From: AB-137-C09 sp964458185
GTDB lineage: Bacteria; Pseudomonadota; Zetaproteobacteria; Mariprofundales; Mariprofundaceae
Assembly (NCBI GenBank): GCA_964458185.1
Contig: CAYWFG010000004.1
Location: forward strand, 22,130 to 86,129
DNA: 64,000 nucleotides
Direction of reading: 5' to 3'
Part shown: positions 43,205 to 53,047 of the stretch, piece by piece
How positions within the stretch are numbered: the first letter of the stretch is position 1
Layout: each line of letters begins with the position of its first letter
Translations under genes and position numbers: made by a program
Notes under the pieces: generated by a model
Database searches by the model: none
Told to the model about the DNA's origin: nothing
Seen by the model: the letters and a program-made list of their open reading frames with translations, nothing else

Positions 43205-44239
43205 TTAACGTGTCTTGCGCACCAAGCGCATGGGTTTGCCATTAACGTAGCCTAGCGCATAAATAACGGTTCGATAATTAGTTTGTAGCCAACCACTGTA
43301 AGCATCGCAGGCTTGCGCAAAGGCAACATTAGGGGCTGTCGTACTACAGAGAGTTCTAGGTGGGAGTGGGGTTGGGGATACGGATACAGGGTATGGGGCA
43401 ACGGTTTGCCCGTTGGGGTAAGTAACCGCAGTTCCCGCCGTTGCAACATGAGGGTAATAAGAATTCACCCTTGGCGCGTTGGCAGCAACCATAGTATCAC
43501 ACTGTCCCAATTTTGCATCACCTGCCGTCCAAGTTGAGTTAATCGTTCCCCAAGCACAAGAGTATGCATCCAAAGGAATAATCTGAAGATCACGCTCTCC
43601 TGTTGTTGGGTCATCCCAACCACCTGTAATCCACACAATCGCACCATTATTGGGTATTTGATTTGCACCGCTATGGGGCAGTGTCGGTATGCTGGGCGTA
43701 ATATTACCAGTAGCGTCAATCTCAATCATAATATAGCGAGGGAGTAGGGTGTAAATATCTTCAAACACGGGTGGGTTCGTTTTTGCATCGGGCCATTTGA
43801 TAGCACGCGCTACCAAGGGGGTGTTATCAAAATACTTTATCTGCCCCAATACGCCATTCGCTGTTGTGTCAGATATTTCAACAGGCCCTGGATTAAAAAG
43901 ATAAGCAGCCAGTTCACTGGCATCACCGACATTACTAAAAGTGCCATAAACAGTGGGGAAGTTTCCCAGTGGTTCGCCAAAAGCCCCTGAGCCCGTGGGA
44001 TAGCTAGCATAATTATCCATCTCGGCATCTTCTGCCAACACCCATTGCATATAGTTCGCTGCTGTTTCGGCGTAATAATAGCCTTGCGTGGTACGTTGCG
44101 CGGCAGCACTCATTTTTTGAGTCGATAAACTGCCAAAATAGACACTCAAGGCGAGCATGGTTAATAAAGCAAGTAAAACCAAGGAGGTTGGTAATACAAA
44201 GCCAGCTTGAGATAGGGATGGTTGTTTGGGGCAATACAT
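43205..44239 (-). CDS. Type IV pilus minor pilin, PilX-like
   Basis: An exported pilin-like protein of about 344 residues. The N-terminus has a hydrophobic helix preceded by GFVLP and followed by a PilX-type segment (QGYYYAETAANYMQWV). The start at 44239 forms a TAATG overlap with the pilW stop and has GGGTGAG upstream; a start at 44254 is possible. The C-terminal half contains four cysteines that may form disulfides. It is the last of four minor pilin genes; no pilY1 or pilE follows. Confidence 0.8.
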   Translation of the reverse strand: MYCPKQPSLSQAGFVLPTSLVLLALLTMLALSVYFGSLSTQKMSAAAQRTTQGYYYAETAANYMQWVLAEDAEMDNYASYPTGSGAFGEPLGNFPTVYGTFSNVGDASELAAYLFNPGPVEISDTTANGVLGQIKYFDNTPLVARAIKWPDAKTNPPVFEDIYTLLPRYIMIEIDATGNITPSIPTLPHSGANQIPNNGAIVWITGGWDDPTTGERDLQIIPLDAYSCAWGTINSTWTAGDAKLGQCDTMVAANAPRVNSYYPHVATAGTAVTYPNGQTVAPYPVSVSPTPLPPRTLCSTTAPNVAFAQACDAYSGWLQTNYRTVIYALGYVNGKPMRLVRKTR

Positions 44240-44823
44240 TAGTTTCTCACCCATACTTTAAAGCTCAAGGCAATTGTTTTTGTAGCTTGATTGGGATTGG
44301 TATACACGGAATACAAATCAATCCCCAGTAATGATTTGTAGGGATCAGCGACAGGGTTTAATTGGCTCACAATCATTCCAATAACAGGATCTAAATTACG
44401 AATTAACTCTTGTGCTGCGCCATTATTGCAATAAATGCCATCTCTTCTTGTAGGGCGTTTCCATGCAATTTGAGAAATAGCATTGGCAGTATTAGGGTTT
44501 TTTGTTTGGTAGGTGAATGATCCTTGGGCAGGCGCAGGTAAACCCAAAAGGGTGGTACAGTAAGGGTCTAAAGGAGTATAGGTGATTTTGTTGTTGCCTG
44601 AAAGGATTATCGAAGCTTTTTGCGCACCACGCAATTCTGTTTGCATAATATGCGATGCAGTATATAAGTCTCCCAATCGTTCGGTGCGGTCTGCCAAACT
44701 TGCTGATAAACGGGTATTGCTGATGAATACAGAAATGACCCCTGCTAATACCACCATCCCAATTACCAAGGTAATCATTAACTCAACTAAGGTGAAACCG
44801 CGTGTAGAAGAATCGTTCGTCAT
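44239..44823 (-). CDS. pilW: Type IV pilus minor pilin, PilW-like
   Basis: A prepilin with the peptidase cleavage motif RGFTLVELM (Gly before Phe, Glu at +5), followed by the pilin helix. The ATG at 44823 has GAGG 6 bases upstream and is preferred over the ATG at 44835. The mature part has the long PilW form (about 185 residues) with two cysteines. Its stop overlaps the next gene's start, and its beginning adjoins the pilV stop. PilW helps initiate type IV pilus assembly. Confidence 0.87.
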   Translation of the reverse strand: MTNDSSTRGFTLVELMITLVIGMVVLAGVISVFISNTRLSASLADRTERLGDLYTASHIMQTELRGAQKASIILSGNNKITYTPLDPYCTTLLGLPAPAQGSFTYQTKNPNTANAISQIAWKRPTRRDGIYCNNGAAQELIRNLDPVIGMIVSQLNPVADPYKSLLGIDLYSVYTNPNQATKTIALSFKVWVRN

Positions 44824-44831
44824 AAAGTACC

Positions 44832-45308
44832 TCATGGTGCTGGCGTTAAATGGGTCAGCATGATGGATTTTGGTTGACCTTTATAATCCCAGCTTACTGT
44901 TACAGTGCGAATCTTCGGAGTAATGCCCGCCATAGCCACCATATTGCCCCAAACAACTTGCCCAGCAGCTTTCGCAAAGGGTGCTTGGGCAGTAACACTT
45001 GTTGGCGTGATTGAAAAAACCGTGCCTGTACTATTACTGGGGGTGCAGAGGGTCGCTGTAGCCAGTGTTAAAGGTGTCTTCGGATTGGTTGTGCAATTAA
45101 CCTTGGGCAAGATGTTACTTTGTTGCCATTCTTCAATGATTTGCTCTGCCATGTGAACTGCAATGATTCGATCTTGCGATAATTGTTCACTGCGAAGAAT
45201 GCCAGTATAAAAAGCCTGTAAAGCCAATACACCAACCGTAACGATGGTGACAGCAACCATCACTTCAACCAAAGTGAAGCCTGATGCTTTTGTGTGATTA
45301 TTTGACAT
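44832..45308 (-). CDS. pilV: Type IV pilus minor pilin, PilV-like
   Basis: A prepilin of 158 residues with the cleavage motif SGFTLVEVMVA, then the pilin helix and a short beta-rich domain with a cysteine pair. PilV is a minor pilin that primes pilus assembly together with PilW, PilX and FimU/FimT. It overlaps fimT by 11 bp. Confidence 0.87.
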   Translation of the reverse strand: MSNNHTKASGFTLVEVMVAVTIVTVGVLALQAFYTGILRSEQLSQDRIIAVHMAEQIIEEWQQSNILPKVNCTTNPKTPLTLATATLCTPSNSTGTVFSITPTSVTAQAPFAKAAGQVVWGNMVAMAGITPKIRTVTVSWDYKGQPKSIMLTHLTPAP

Positions 45309-45789
45309 AGGCCCTACCGATGCTATTTACAGTAACCTTTGATGTATAGTTTCCTGATGTAACCATAATACTGCCAGGTTTAATAGTACCGCGTGATGAG
45401 AATTTAAAAATTGGTGGCACTATATTTGTTGTAACTTTAATACTGCTAGAAAAGTCGGCATACAAAACATTTATTTTTTTGCACCGATTGCATGTATAAC
45501 TATCATAGGTGTAACTGTAGGCATCAAAAGAAATTTGAATTTTTCGGCTTTCAGCCATGGCAGTCACTCGTGCTTCTTTCATATGAAACATGATTGAACG
45601 CGAGAGATTCTTGACTGCACTTTTTTGGAGACCTTCTTGAAAAGCAGGAATGCCTATCAAGGCAATCACCCCAATAATAGCAACCACGACGACAACCTCC
45701 ACCAAGGTAAAACCTTCGCTGGAAGAATTCGGTTGCGTGTGGGCTACAGTTGTGTTTAGCTTTGGCTCAATGCGTAAATTCATCTTCAT
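45298..45789 (-). CDS. FimT/GspH-type minor pilin
   Basis: The first gene of the minor-pilin operon, about 163 residues. The cleavage motif EGFTLVEVVVVVAIIG is followed by a GspH-like domain with a CNRCKK pair. The leader is unusually long (about 27 residues before the cleavage Gly) whichever ATG is used (45789, 45783, or 45837 further upstream). The gene starts inside the 5' end of the divergent PBP1A gene. FimT-type pilins bind DNA or prime the pilus, which fits with dprA in the same window. Confidence 0.82.
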   Translation of the reverse strand: MKMNLRIEPKLNTTVAHTQPNSSSEGFTLVEVVVVVAIIGVIALIGIPAFQEGLQKSAVKNLSRSIMFHMKEARVTAMAESRKIQISFDAYSYTYDSYTCNRCKKINVLYADFSSSIKVTTNIVPPIFKFSSRGTIKPGSIMVTSGNYTSKVTVNSIGRAYVK

Positions 45790-48238
45790 ATCCAAAGTGT
45801 TGTCGGTTATTGCAATCATTACTGTGATCTGCGGCACAATAGCATACTATCATTTCTCTCGCAACTTACCTACATTGGTTTCGCTCGCCGCTTACCAGCC
45901 GCCCCTTGCCAGCCGTGTGTACAATACCGATGGTGAGTTACTGGCTGAATATGCTGACCAACATCGTATTTTAACGCCGATCAACAAGATTCCCAAACGC
46001 TTGCGCGATGCTTTTTTGGCAGCAGAAGATCAACAGTTTTATCAACATCCCGGTATTAACCCTGTGCGTATTGTCTCGGCTGCCATCAGTAATTTTTTTG
46101 CAGGCCATGCCGTGCAAGGGGGCAGCACCATCACCCAGCAGGTGGTCAAAAACTTTTTATTAAGTCCTAAACGGACTTATACCCGTAAGATACGGGAGGC
46201 TATTTTAGCATACCGTATTGAACAAGTGTTTTCTAAAGACGATATTCTTTATTTGTATCTCAATGAAATTTTTCTTGGGCGCGGCTCTTATGGCGTAACG
46301 TCTGCTGCATGGCGGTATTTTGGCAAGCGTTTGAATGAACTAAGCTTGGCTGAATGTGCTACCTTGGCAGGCTTGCCTAAAGCACCATCAGCTTATGGCC
46401 CTCATTTGCACCCCGTCGCGGCAACCAAACGCCGCAATATAGTGTTAACCCTGATGGAAAATAGTGGGCTGGCAACAGCAGAGCAGGTAGCCAAAGCAAA
46501 ATCAGAACCCATGCATGCCATCAGGCATCTGCGGGGTAATCGCTTGAAAGATTCTTATGGCAACGAAATTTACAATCAATTGGTGGCACAATTCGGCGAG
46601 CGAACGCTTCGCCGCCAAGGCATGACGATTATTGTACCCTATCAACCCAAGATGCAAGAAGCTGCAATCCGTGCCGTGCGTGAAAACCTGTTGACGATGG
46701 AGCAACACCAGTTTTACCGTACCCCCAAGGTCTTGCCCGTTGGGCAATGGGATGCTTTGCTAGCAACATGGAAAAAAGCACAAGGCGTTCCCCATGCCTT
46801 GGACACAGATGAGATCATCCCTGCACTGGTTGAAGTGGTATTAGATAACGGTGATTTGCAGGTGAACGATGGCTTAAATCGGTGGCAAATAAGCAAACCC
46901 AAATGGGCATGGGCGCGGGGTAAAAATAAACAAGAACGCAAGCATCCACGCCATTGGCAAGTGGGTGATCAAATTTATTTGCAAGGTGTTGGCGATGGTG
47001 GCATTCGCTTAACACAGCAACCGTCGATTGAATCTTCTTTGTATGCCATTGATTTAAAACGGGGCACGGTGCTTGCACGGGTGGGTGGTTTTAATTTTAA
47101 ATTCAGTGGTTTTGATCGTGTATCACATAGCAAACGGCAACCGGGGTCTTCTTTTAAACCATTGCTGTATGCAGTAGCGATGGATCATGGCTTAACCCCT
47201 GCATCTATTATTATGGATACCCCCATTGTTTTTGATTCGGGCAATACCGATAGTTTTTGGCGACCAGAAAATTATAAAAATAAATTTGCAGGCCCTGTAA
47301 CAGTGCGCGATGCGCTGGAGCATTCGCGTAACCTTGCCTCGATTAAAATCTTGCAAGATATTGGTGTTTCAACCTTTACCCGAAAACTGGCAGAGTTTCC
47401 TTTGGAGCGGATGTTTCCTAAGCAATTAGCATTGGCTTTGGGCGTTACTGAAGTGTCATTAAAAGCACTGACTGAATCTTATATCCCCTTAGCAGACCAA
47501 GGCTACAAGTGGAAACCTATTGTGGTGCAACATATTCAAGATCGCAGTGGACGAACGCTACACCGTGCAGTCTCTGGTCAACGCTGCCAAGTGTGTCATG
47601 TTGATCCTGTATTGAGCGTCGGTGAAGGCATGCAACCAGCCACCCAAATTTTATCGCCTGCAACTGCCTTTTTGGTGAACAATATGATGCAAGGCGTGGT
47701 GGAGCGTGGCACAGGGCGAAGGGCAAAAGCATTAAAACGCCCTGTTGCAGGCAAAACGGGAACCACCAATGATCAGGTAGATGCTTGGTTTATGGGCTTT
47801 ACCCCACAAGTCTTAACTGGTGTTTGGACAGGGCGCGATATACCAAAAACAATGGGGCATAGTGCCACAGGAGCGCGTGCAGCATTGCCCGCTTGGTTGC
47901 AAGCCATGCAAGCCTTCCATCAAGATAAGCCTATTGTTGACTTTGTTGCCCCCGATAGCATCGAATGGGTAATGATCGACCGCAAAACAGGTCGCCTTGC
48001 CAATGCTTCAACGCGCAATCGTTTTCTTGAATCGTTTAAAAAAGGGACTGCGCCACAGGAAGGCGATGTTTATCAAGATTACCCCGCCTATGTGCCACCT
48101 GCCGCTATGGATCAGCGTATTCCTGTAATATCATCCAACCCTTCGCTGGCAACAGGAGCAGCCCCTACATCAGCACAGTCAGCATTACCACCTGTCACAC
48201 GCAGTAATGCCCATGATTTTTATAACGATGATTTATAA
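45770..48238 (+). CDS. mrcA: Penicillin-binding protein 1A (bifunctional glycosyltransferase/transpeptidase)
   Basis: Polymerises and cross-links peptidoglycan. The start at 45770 (MRKFIFISKVLSVI) gives the expected cytoplasmic tail and membrane anchor; an upstream start would read through fimT antisense sequence. The glycosyltransferase motifs AAEDQQFYQHPG and QGGSTITQQVVKN are at about 90-140. The transpeptidase motifs are SSFK (QPGSSFKP), SRN (HSRNLAS) and KTGT (AGKTGTTND). An OB-like insertion separates the two domains as in PBP1A. radC begins 5 bp after it. Confidence 0.95.
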   Translation: MRKFIFISKVLSVIAIITVICGTIAYYHFSRNLPTLVSLAAYQPPLASRVYNTDGELLAEYADQHRILTPINKIPKRLRDAFLAAEDQQFYQHPGINPVRIVSAAISNFFAGHAVQGGSTITQQVVKNFLLSPKRTYTRKIREAILAYRIEQVFSKDDILYLYLNEIFLGRGSYGVTSAAWRYFGKRLNELSLAECATLAGLPKAPSAYGPHLHPVAATKRRNIVLTLMENSGLATAEQVAKAKSEPMHAIRHLRGNRLKDSYGNEIYNQLVAQFGERTLRRQGMTIIVPYQPKMQEAAIRAVRENLLTMEQHQFYRTPKVLPVGQWDALLATWKKAQGVPHALDTDEIIPALVEVVLDNGDLQVNDGLNRWQISKPKWAWARGKNKQERKHPRHWQVGDQIYLQGVGDGGIRLTQQPSIESSLYAIDLKRGTVLARVGGFNFKFSGFDRVSHSKRQPGSSFKPLLYAVAMDHGLTPASIIMDTPIVFDSGNTDSFWRPENYKNKFAGPVTVRDALEHSRNLASIKILQDIGVSTFTRKLAEFPLERMFPKQLALALGVTEVSLKALTESYIPLADQGYKWKPIVVQHIQDRSGRTLHRAVSGQRCQVCHVDPVLSVGEGMQPATQILSPATAFLVNNMMQGVVERGTGRRAKALKRPVAGKTGTTNDQVDAWFMGFTPQVLTGVWTGRDIPKTMGHSATGARAALPAWLQAMQAFHQDKPIVDFVAPDSIEWVMIDRKTGRLANASTRNRFLESFKKGTAPQEGDVYQDYPAYVPPAAMDQRIPVISSNPSLATGAAPTSAQSALPPVTRSNAHDFYNDDL

Positions 48239-48243
48239 TAATC

Positions 48244-48933
48244 ATGGGCGATGAGGCAACCACCCACCACCGCAAACGGCTAAGACAACGCTTTGCTAGC
48301 CATGGTTTATCGGGCTTTCAAGACTATGAAGTATTGGAACTGTTGTTGACCTATGCCATTCCACGCAAAGACGTAAAGCCGATGGCAAAGCGTTTGCTAC
48401 AACAATTTGACTCATTGGTGGGGGTGTTAGATGCCCCCATTGAAGCGATTGAAGCAGTCGAGGGGCTAGGGCAACAAAGTGCGATTTTATTGCATTTGAT
48501 CCGCGAATTAAACATCCGTTATGTATTGGCAGATTTACCCCAAAAACCTATCTTAGACACACCCGAAAAAGTAAAAGAATCACTTCGATTGTCGATGCAG
48601 GGGCGAAAAACGGAATGCTTTGGCGTTATATTTTTAGATCAACAGCATTGTTACTTGCAGCAAGAGATTATGTTTGAAGGCACGGTTGACCGTGCTGCCG
48701 TTTACCCGCGAGAAATTGTGCGTCGCGCCTTGGCAGTGCAAGCAAAAGCAATCATCATTTTTCACAATCACCCCGCAGGAAAAAAACAAGCCAGCACTGC
48801 CGATATTGATGTCACGCGCAATATTGAGACTGCTTGTCATACCTTAGATATTCGCTTGCTTGACCACTTTTTACTAGCAGGAACAGAGGTGCTTTCTTTT
48901 CGTGAGCATGGCTGGTTTTCACCTGCTTATTAA
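48244..48933 (+). CDS. radC: RadC-family JAB1/MPN protein
   Basis: A 229-residue protein with an N-terminal helix-hairpin-helix region (residues 1-75) and a JAMM metalloprotease-like domain with IIIFHNHPAG...S..D (zinc-binding HxH and Asp) near 175-190. Despite the name, a repair role is not established; the fold suggests a metal-dependent hydrolase. It converges on hemJ with 7 bp between stops. Confidence 0.93.
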   Translation: MGDEATTHHRKRLRQRFASHGLSGFQDYEVLELLLTYAIPRKDVKPMAKRLLQQFDSLVGVLDAPIEAIEAVEGLGQQSAILLHLIRELNIRYVLADLPQKPILDTPEKVKESLRLSMQGRKTECFGVIFLDQQHCYLQQEIMFEGTVDRAAVYPREIVRRALAVQAKAIIIFHNHPAGKKQASTADIDVTRNIETACHTLDIRLLDHFLLAGTEVLSFREHGWFSPAY

Positions 48934-48940
48934 CCCACCG

Positions 48941-49366
48941 CTAAAAAGGTCGCACCACTACCAATACCACAATAAATAATAACGCCATCGTTGGTATTTC
49001 GTTGTATTTCCGAAAAAATGTATGGGGGCGTTGATTATTCCCTGTTTTGAAATCAGCAATCACGCGACCATTATGCCAATGAAACACCAGCAGCAGAACA
49101 ACAAGCAATAATTTTAGCCAAAACCACACGCTATCAACCAATATGCTCCACTCTAAATGCACCAAGCCAAGACCACAGACCAGCGTCACCACCATCGCTG
49201 GCCACATGATGTAATAATAAAGTTTATGCTCCATCACTTTGAATTGTTCATGCACTGCACCTGTGGCTTGATCGGCATGGTAGACAAACAAACGGGGAAG
49301 ATAAAACAAGCCAGCAAACCACGATACCATGGCAATAATATGCAATGCTTTGAGCCATAAAAACAT
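48941..49366 (-). CDS. hemJ: Protoporphyrinogen oxidase HemJ
   Basis: Inner-membrane enzyme of heme synthesis. The 141-residue protein has four hydrophobic segments. The N-terminal WLKALHIIAMVSWFAGL (His near residue 9), the arginine in LPRLFVYH, and the lysine-containing third helix (VWFWLKLLLV) are characteristic of HemJ (formerly UPF0093). It follows fumC by 1 bp, so both are on one transcript. Confidence 0.9.
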   Translation of the reverse strand: MFLWLKALHIIAMVSWFAGLFYLPRLFVYHADQATGAVHEQFKVMEHKLYYYIMWPAMVVTLVCGLGLVHLEWSILVDSVWFWLKLLLVVLLLVFHWHNGRVIADFKTGNNQRPHTFFRKYNEIPTMALLFIVVLVVVRPF

Positions 49367-49367
49367 A

Positions 49368-50768
49368 TTATTTCCCTTTCGCTGATGTTGTTGGCTGCAA
49401 CATGGTCGCAGGGTCTAGCAATGCGTTTAATTGTGCTAGCGGCAACACTTGCTTTTCTTCGCAGAGTTGGCGCACAGTTTTATGTTCGGCAACGGCTTGT
49501 TTGGCAAGTGCCGCAGCTTGATCGTAACCAATGACGGGTGCTAACGATGTTACCATGCTCATGCTCCATTCAATTTGTTCGCGGCAATGTTCCGTGTTGG
49601 CTGCTAGCCCCGCAATGCAGCGATCAGCAAACAACTGGCAGGCATGGGTTAAAAGTTGTTCTGATTGCAAAATATTATGCGTCATCATCGGCAACATCAC
49701 GTTTAAATCTAACAAGCCTGAAGCACCACCAAAAGCAATCGCAGCATCATTGCCAATCACTTGCGCACAGACCTGTGCCAATGATTCTGCCATCACAGGA
49801 TTGGTCTTGCCGGGCATAATAGAAGACCCCGGTTGCACCGCAGGAATATGAATCTCACCCAAACCACAGCGAGGCCCTGCATTTAATAATCGTACATCAT
49901 TGGCTATTTTAATCAACGATACTGCCAGCACACGCAACTGCCCCGATAATTCAACCATCACATCTTGTGCCGCCTGTGCTTCAAAATGATTGCTCGCCTC
50001 AACAAAAGGAATACCGTAAGCATCAGCCAATGATTGTGCCATCATCGCACCAAAATCCACATGGGTGTTTAGCCCTGTGCCTACCGCCGTGCCACCTTGT
50101 GCTAATTCACACAAGCGCGGCATCACATCAGCCACTCGCGCCATGCCAAGCTCAATTTGCCTTGCCCATGCCGATATTTCTTGCCCCAAGGTAATAGGCG
50201 TGGCATCCATCAAGTGGGTGCGCCCAATTTTTAATACTTCGCTAGTCTCTTGTGCTTTGGCATCAAGGGTTTGATGCAAATGCTTTAAGGCAGGCAATAA
50301 TTGATGCTGCAATAAATCAGCAGCAGCAAGATGCATCGCCGTAGGAATGACATCGTTGGAAGATTGTCCTTTATTCACATGATCGTTCGGGTGAATGACA
50401 ATACTGGTGTTTAATTGCGCGCAACGATGGGCAATCACTTCGTTGGCGTTCATATTGGTTGATGTACCTGAACCCGTTTGAAAAATATCTAGCACAAATT
50501 GCTCATGCCATTGGCCCGCAATAATTTCTTCTGCGGCAGCAACAATTAAACAACCGTGCGCAGCATCTAAGCCACCCAGTTTGCCATTCACCATTGCCGC
50601 AGCTTTTTTGATCTGCCCCAAAGCAACAATAAACACAGGCGGAAAGCCAATGCCAGAGACAGGAAAGTTCTCGACGGCTCGCGCTGTTTGCGCGCCATAC
50701 AAGGCATCAATAGGAACGTGCATCTCTCCCATAGAATCGCGTTCAATGCGCGTGGTTGCTGTGGTCAT
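49368..50768 (-). CDS. fumC: Class II fumarate hydratase
   Basis: Iron-independent fumarase of the TCA cycle. The ATG at 50768 (MTTATTRIERDSMG) follows AGGAG and gives the usual 466 residues. The family motifs are GSGTSTNMNANEV, the catalytic His in GRTHLMDATP and the signature GSSIMPGKTNPV. An oxygen-stable fumarase suits an aerobic or microaerobic lifestyle. Divergent accA starts about 190 bp away. Confidence 0.96.
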   Translation of the reverse strand: MTTATTRIERDSMGEMHVPIDALYGAQTARAVENFPVSGIGFPPVFIVALGQIKKAAAMVNGKLGGLDAAHGCLIVAAAEEIIAGQWHEQFVLDIFQTGSGTSTNMNANEVIAHRCAQLNTSIVIHPNDHVNKGQSSNDVIPTAMHLAAADLLQHQLLPALKHLHQTLDAKAQETSEVLKIGRTHLMDATPITLGQEISAWARQIELGMARVADVMPRLCELAQGGTAVGTGLNTHVDFGAMMAQSLADAYGIPFVEASNHFEAQAAQDVMVELSGQLRVLAVSLIKIANDVRLLNAGPRCGLGEIHIPAVQPGSSIMPGKTNPVMAESLAQVCAQVIGNDAAIAFGGASGLLDLNVMLPMMTHNILQSEQLLTHACQLFADRCIAGLAANTEHCREQIEWSMSMVTSLAPVIGYDQAAALAKQAVAEHKTVRQLCEEKQVLPLAQLNALLDPATMLQPTTSAKGK

Positions 50769-50955
50769 GGTATAAAAACTCCTGACGTTAATCATATTTG
50801 TAATGAATCAATTTAGTATTTGATTCTACCATGTCAAATAGGCACTTGACTAAAAAACGGTTTAAAATCTGGGTCTCCAGTGGCAGCATAGCGCATTTTC
50901 AAGGCAGTTATAAGCCTTTACACGTTATACCAATGATTAAAAAAGGGGCAGGTTA

Positions 50956-51918
50956 ATGGCTTTTAGCTACCTTGAGTTTGAGCGACCCATTGCTGAGTTG
51001 AGTGAAAAAATTGATGAGTTATCTCAAATGGGTAGCAATGCTGCCATTGATATTGCCGAAGAAGTGGAAAAACTCACTAAAAAACGCGATAAATTGATCG
51101 ATAAAATTTATCAAAATGCCACGCGCTTTCAAATTGCGCAATTATCGCGCCACCCTGATCGCCCTTATTTTATGGATTATATTCCCTTACTTTTTGATGA
51201 TTTTCAAGAGCTTCATGGTGATCGTACCTTTGCGGATGATGCTGCCATTGTTGGCGGTACAGCACGCTTCGGTGAGCATGCAGTGATGATTATCGGGCAA
51301 CAAAAAGGACGCGATACCAAAGAAAAACTTAAACGTAACTTCGGCATGGCAAGACCCGAAGGGTACCGCAAAGCCTTGCGCTTATTTAAAATGGCAGAGC
51401 GTTTTGGCATGCCTGTGATGACGTTTATTGATACCGCAGGGGCATGGCCCGGTATTGATGCCGAAGAGCGTGGTCAAAGTGAAGCGATAGCCCGTAACCT
51501 GATGGTATTAGCCGCATTAAAAGTTCCTGTGGTATGCACGGTTATTGGCGAAGGTGGTTCAGGTGGAGCCTTAGCTTTGGGCGTGGGCGATCGTTTGTAT
51601 ATGCAAGAATTTGCCACCTACTCTGTGATTTCTCCTGAAGGCTGCGCCGCTATTTTATGGCGCGATCGTGCTTATGCCGAGCAAGCGGCAGAAGCTTTAA
51701 AACCTACTGTGGCAGATTTAGAGAAACTTCATTTGCTTGATGGTATCATCAAAGAACCTTCACAAGGTGCGCATCGTGATGTGACCACTGCTGCTGCCTT
51801 GATGCAAAAAACATTGCATCAAGGGTTGGAAGAATTATTGGATCTTTCATTGGCTTCGTTACTTGAGCAGCGTTATGCCAGACTACGGCAAATGGGTGAG
51901 TTTCAAGAGCATGTTTGA
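50956..51918 (+). CDS. accA: Acetyl-CoA carboxylase carboxyltransferase subunit alpha
   Basis: Partner of AccD. The 320-residue protein has an N-terminal coiled segment (about 1-50), then the carboxyltransferase fold with GQQKGRDTKEKLKRNFG, FIDTAGAWPGIDAEERGQ and GEGGSGGALA. Length and order are standard. It stands alone, separate from accD, with a GGGGCAGG sequence before the ATG. Confidence 0.96.
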   Translation: MAFSYLEFERPIAELSEKIDELSQMGSNAAIDIAEEVEKLTKKRDKLIDKIYQNATRFQIAQLSRHPDRPYFMDYIPLLFDDFQELHGDRTFADDAAIVGGTARFGEHAVMIIGQQKGRDTKEKLKRNFGMARPEGYRKALRLFKMAERFGMPVMTFIDTAGAWPGIDAEERGQSEAIARNLMVLAALKVPVVCTVIGEGGSGGALALGVGDRLYMQEFATYSVISPEGCAAILWRDRAYAEQAAEALKPTVADLEKLHLLDGIIKEPSQGAHRDVTTAAALMQKTLHQGLEELLDLSLASLLEQRYARLRQMGEFQEHV

Positions 51919-51961
51919 TTGTTTTGTTTGATCATTTAGCTAGCAAAGGTGTATTGAATTA

Positions 51962-53023
51962 ATGACTTGGGAAGCATTCTTTTCGCATCTTCTGTTTGCA
52001 TTGGTATTATTTAGCTGCGCTTGGGCGATTACCCGTTGGATGATCCACCATACAGCATTTATTGATATTCCTAATGCCCGTTCTTCGCATGATACACCCA
52101 CACCGAGGGGCGGCGGGGTAGCCATTGTTGCTGCTTTTTTAATGGGTTTGATCATGATTGCTGCCATCGGTGATCGGGTCTATTTAGAGCAACAGTATTT
52201 TATTGGCTTTGTTTTGTCGGCTTACAGCATTGCTTTGTTATCGTTTTTGGATGATATCCATAATTATCGTTTTTATATTAAACTACTGTTGCATTGTGTT
52301 GCGATTATGGTGGTCTTGTTTGCTGGGCTGGTGCTTGATCAAGTGGGGATACCGTGGCTGGGGATTGTTTCGCTGGGGGTTGGCGGCTATGTGCTTACCT
52401 TTCTTTGGTTGCTTGGTTTAACCAATGCCTATAATTTTATGGATGGCATTGATGGTTTAGCAGCATCAACAGCAATCATTGCCGCTGCTTTTTTTGCTTA
52501 CATCACCTTGCATCAGGGCAGCACTTTTATTTACCTTGTTAGCTACACTATCTTGGCAGGAAGTGCGGGTTTTTTATATTTTAACCGTCCGCCTGCCAAA
52601 ATATTCATGGGGGATGTGGGCAGCACCTTTCTTGGTTTTACGCTCGGTTGCATGGCGTTGATTGCGGCACGTTATGATGCCTCTCACACATCTTTTTTGG
52701 TCATGCCATTGTTGCTGGGGCATTTTATTTTTGATACCGTGTTTACCATGCTGCGCCGTATTATTGCAGGAGAAAACCCTGCACAAGCGCATTGTAGTCA
52801 CTTGTACCAACTGTTAGTGAGGGGTGGGCTTAGCCATAAAAAAGTCACCTTGATGTATGCTGGCTGTGCTATCGCGCAAGGTATTGCAGCAGTATTCATG
52901 GTGCAGTTTGAAGGGGATCAACGTTTATTTGTTTTTTTGCCGTTTTTGTTATTGTATGCGCTGGCTGCTTGGAAAATTATAGCGCAAGCACGAGAGCAAG
53001 GGCTGATTGGCAAGTATTCATAA
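51962..53023 (+). CDS. Undecaprenyl-phosphate glycosyl-1-phosphate transferase (MraY/WecA family)
   Basis: An inner-membrane protein of 353 residues with about ten hydrophobic segments. The family motifs are SHDTPTPRGGG near the N-terminus, the Asp-Asp pair in LSFLDDIHN, NAYNFMDGIDGLA and KIFMGDVGSTFLGF. These enzymes start O-antigen or exopolysaccharide chains by putting a sugar-1-phosphate on undecaprenyl phosphate. It is WecA/WbpL-like rather than MraY, judging by the last motif and the lack of cell-wall genes nearby. The exact sugar cannot be read. Confidence 0.88.
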   Translation: MTWEAFFSHLLFALVLFSCAWAITRWMIHHTAFIDIPNARSSHDTPTPRGGGVAIVAAFLMGLIMIAAIGDRVYLEQQYFIGFVLSAYSIALLSFLDDIHNYRFYIKLLLHCVAIMVVLFAGLVLDQVGIPWLGIVSLGVGGYVLTFLWLLGLTNAYNFMDGIDGLAASTAIIAAAFFAYITLHQGSTFIYLVSYTILAGSAGFLYFNRPPAKIFMGDVGSTFLGFTLGCMALIAARYDASHTSFLVMPLLLGHFIFDTVFTMLRRIIAGENPAQAHCSHLYQLLVRGGLSHKKVTLMYAGCAIAQGIAAVFMVQFEGDQRLFVFLPFLLLYALAAWKIIAQAREQGLIGKYS

Positions 53024-53047
53024 AACGACAGAGCAACGAGGTGACGC

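Noticed and set aside
50822..50955. A sigma-70 promoter for accA (TTGACT with downstream TAAAAT)
   Set aside because: The two boxes are only about 11 bases apart, too close for a sigma-70 promoter.
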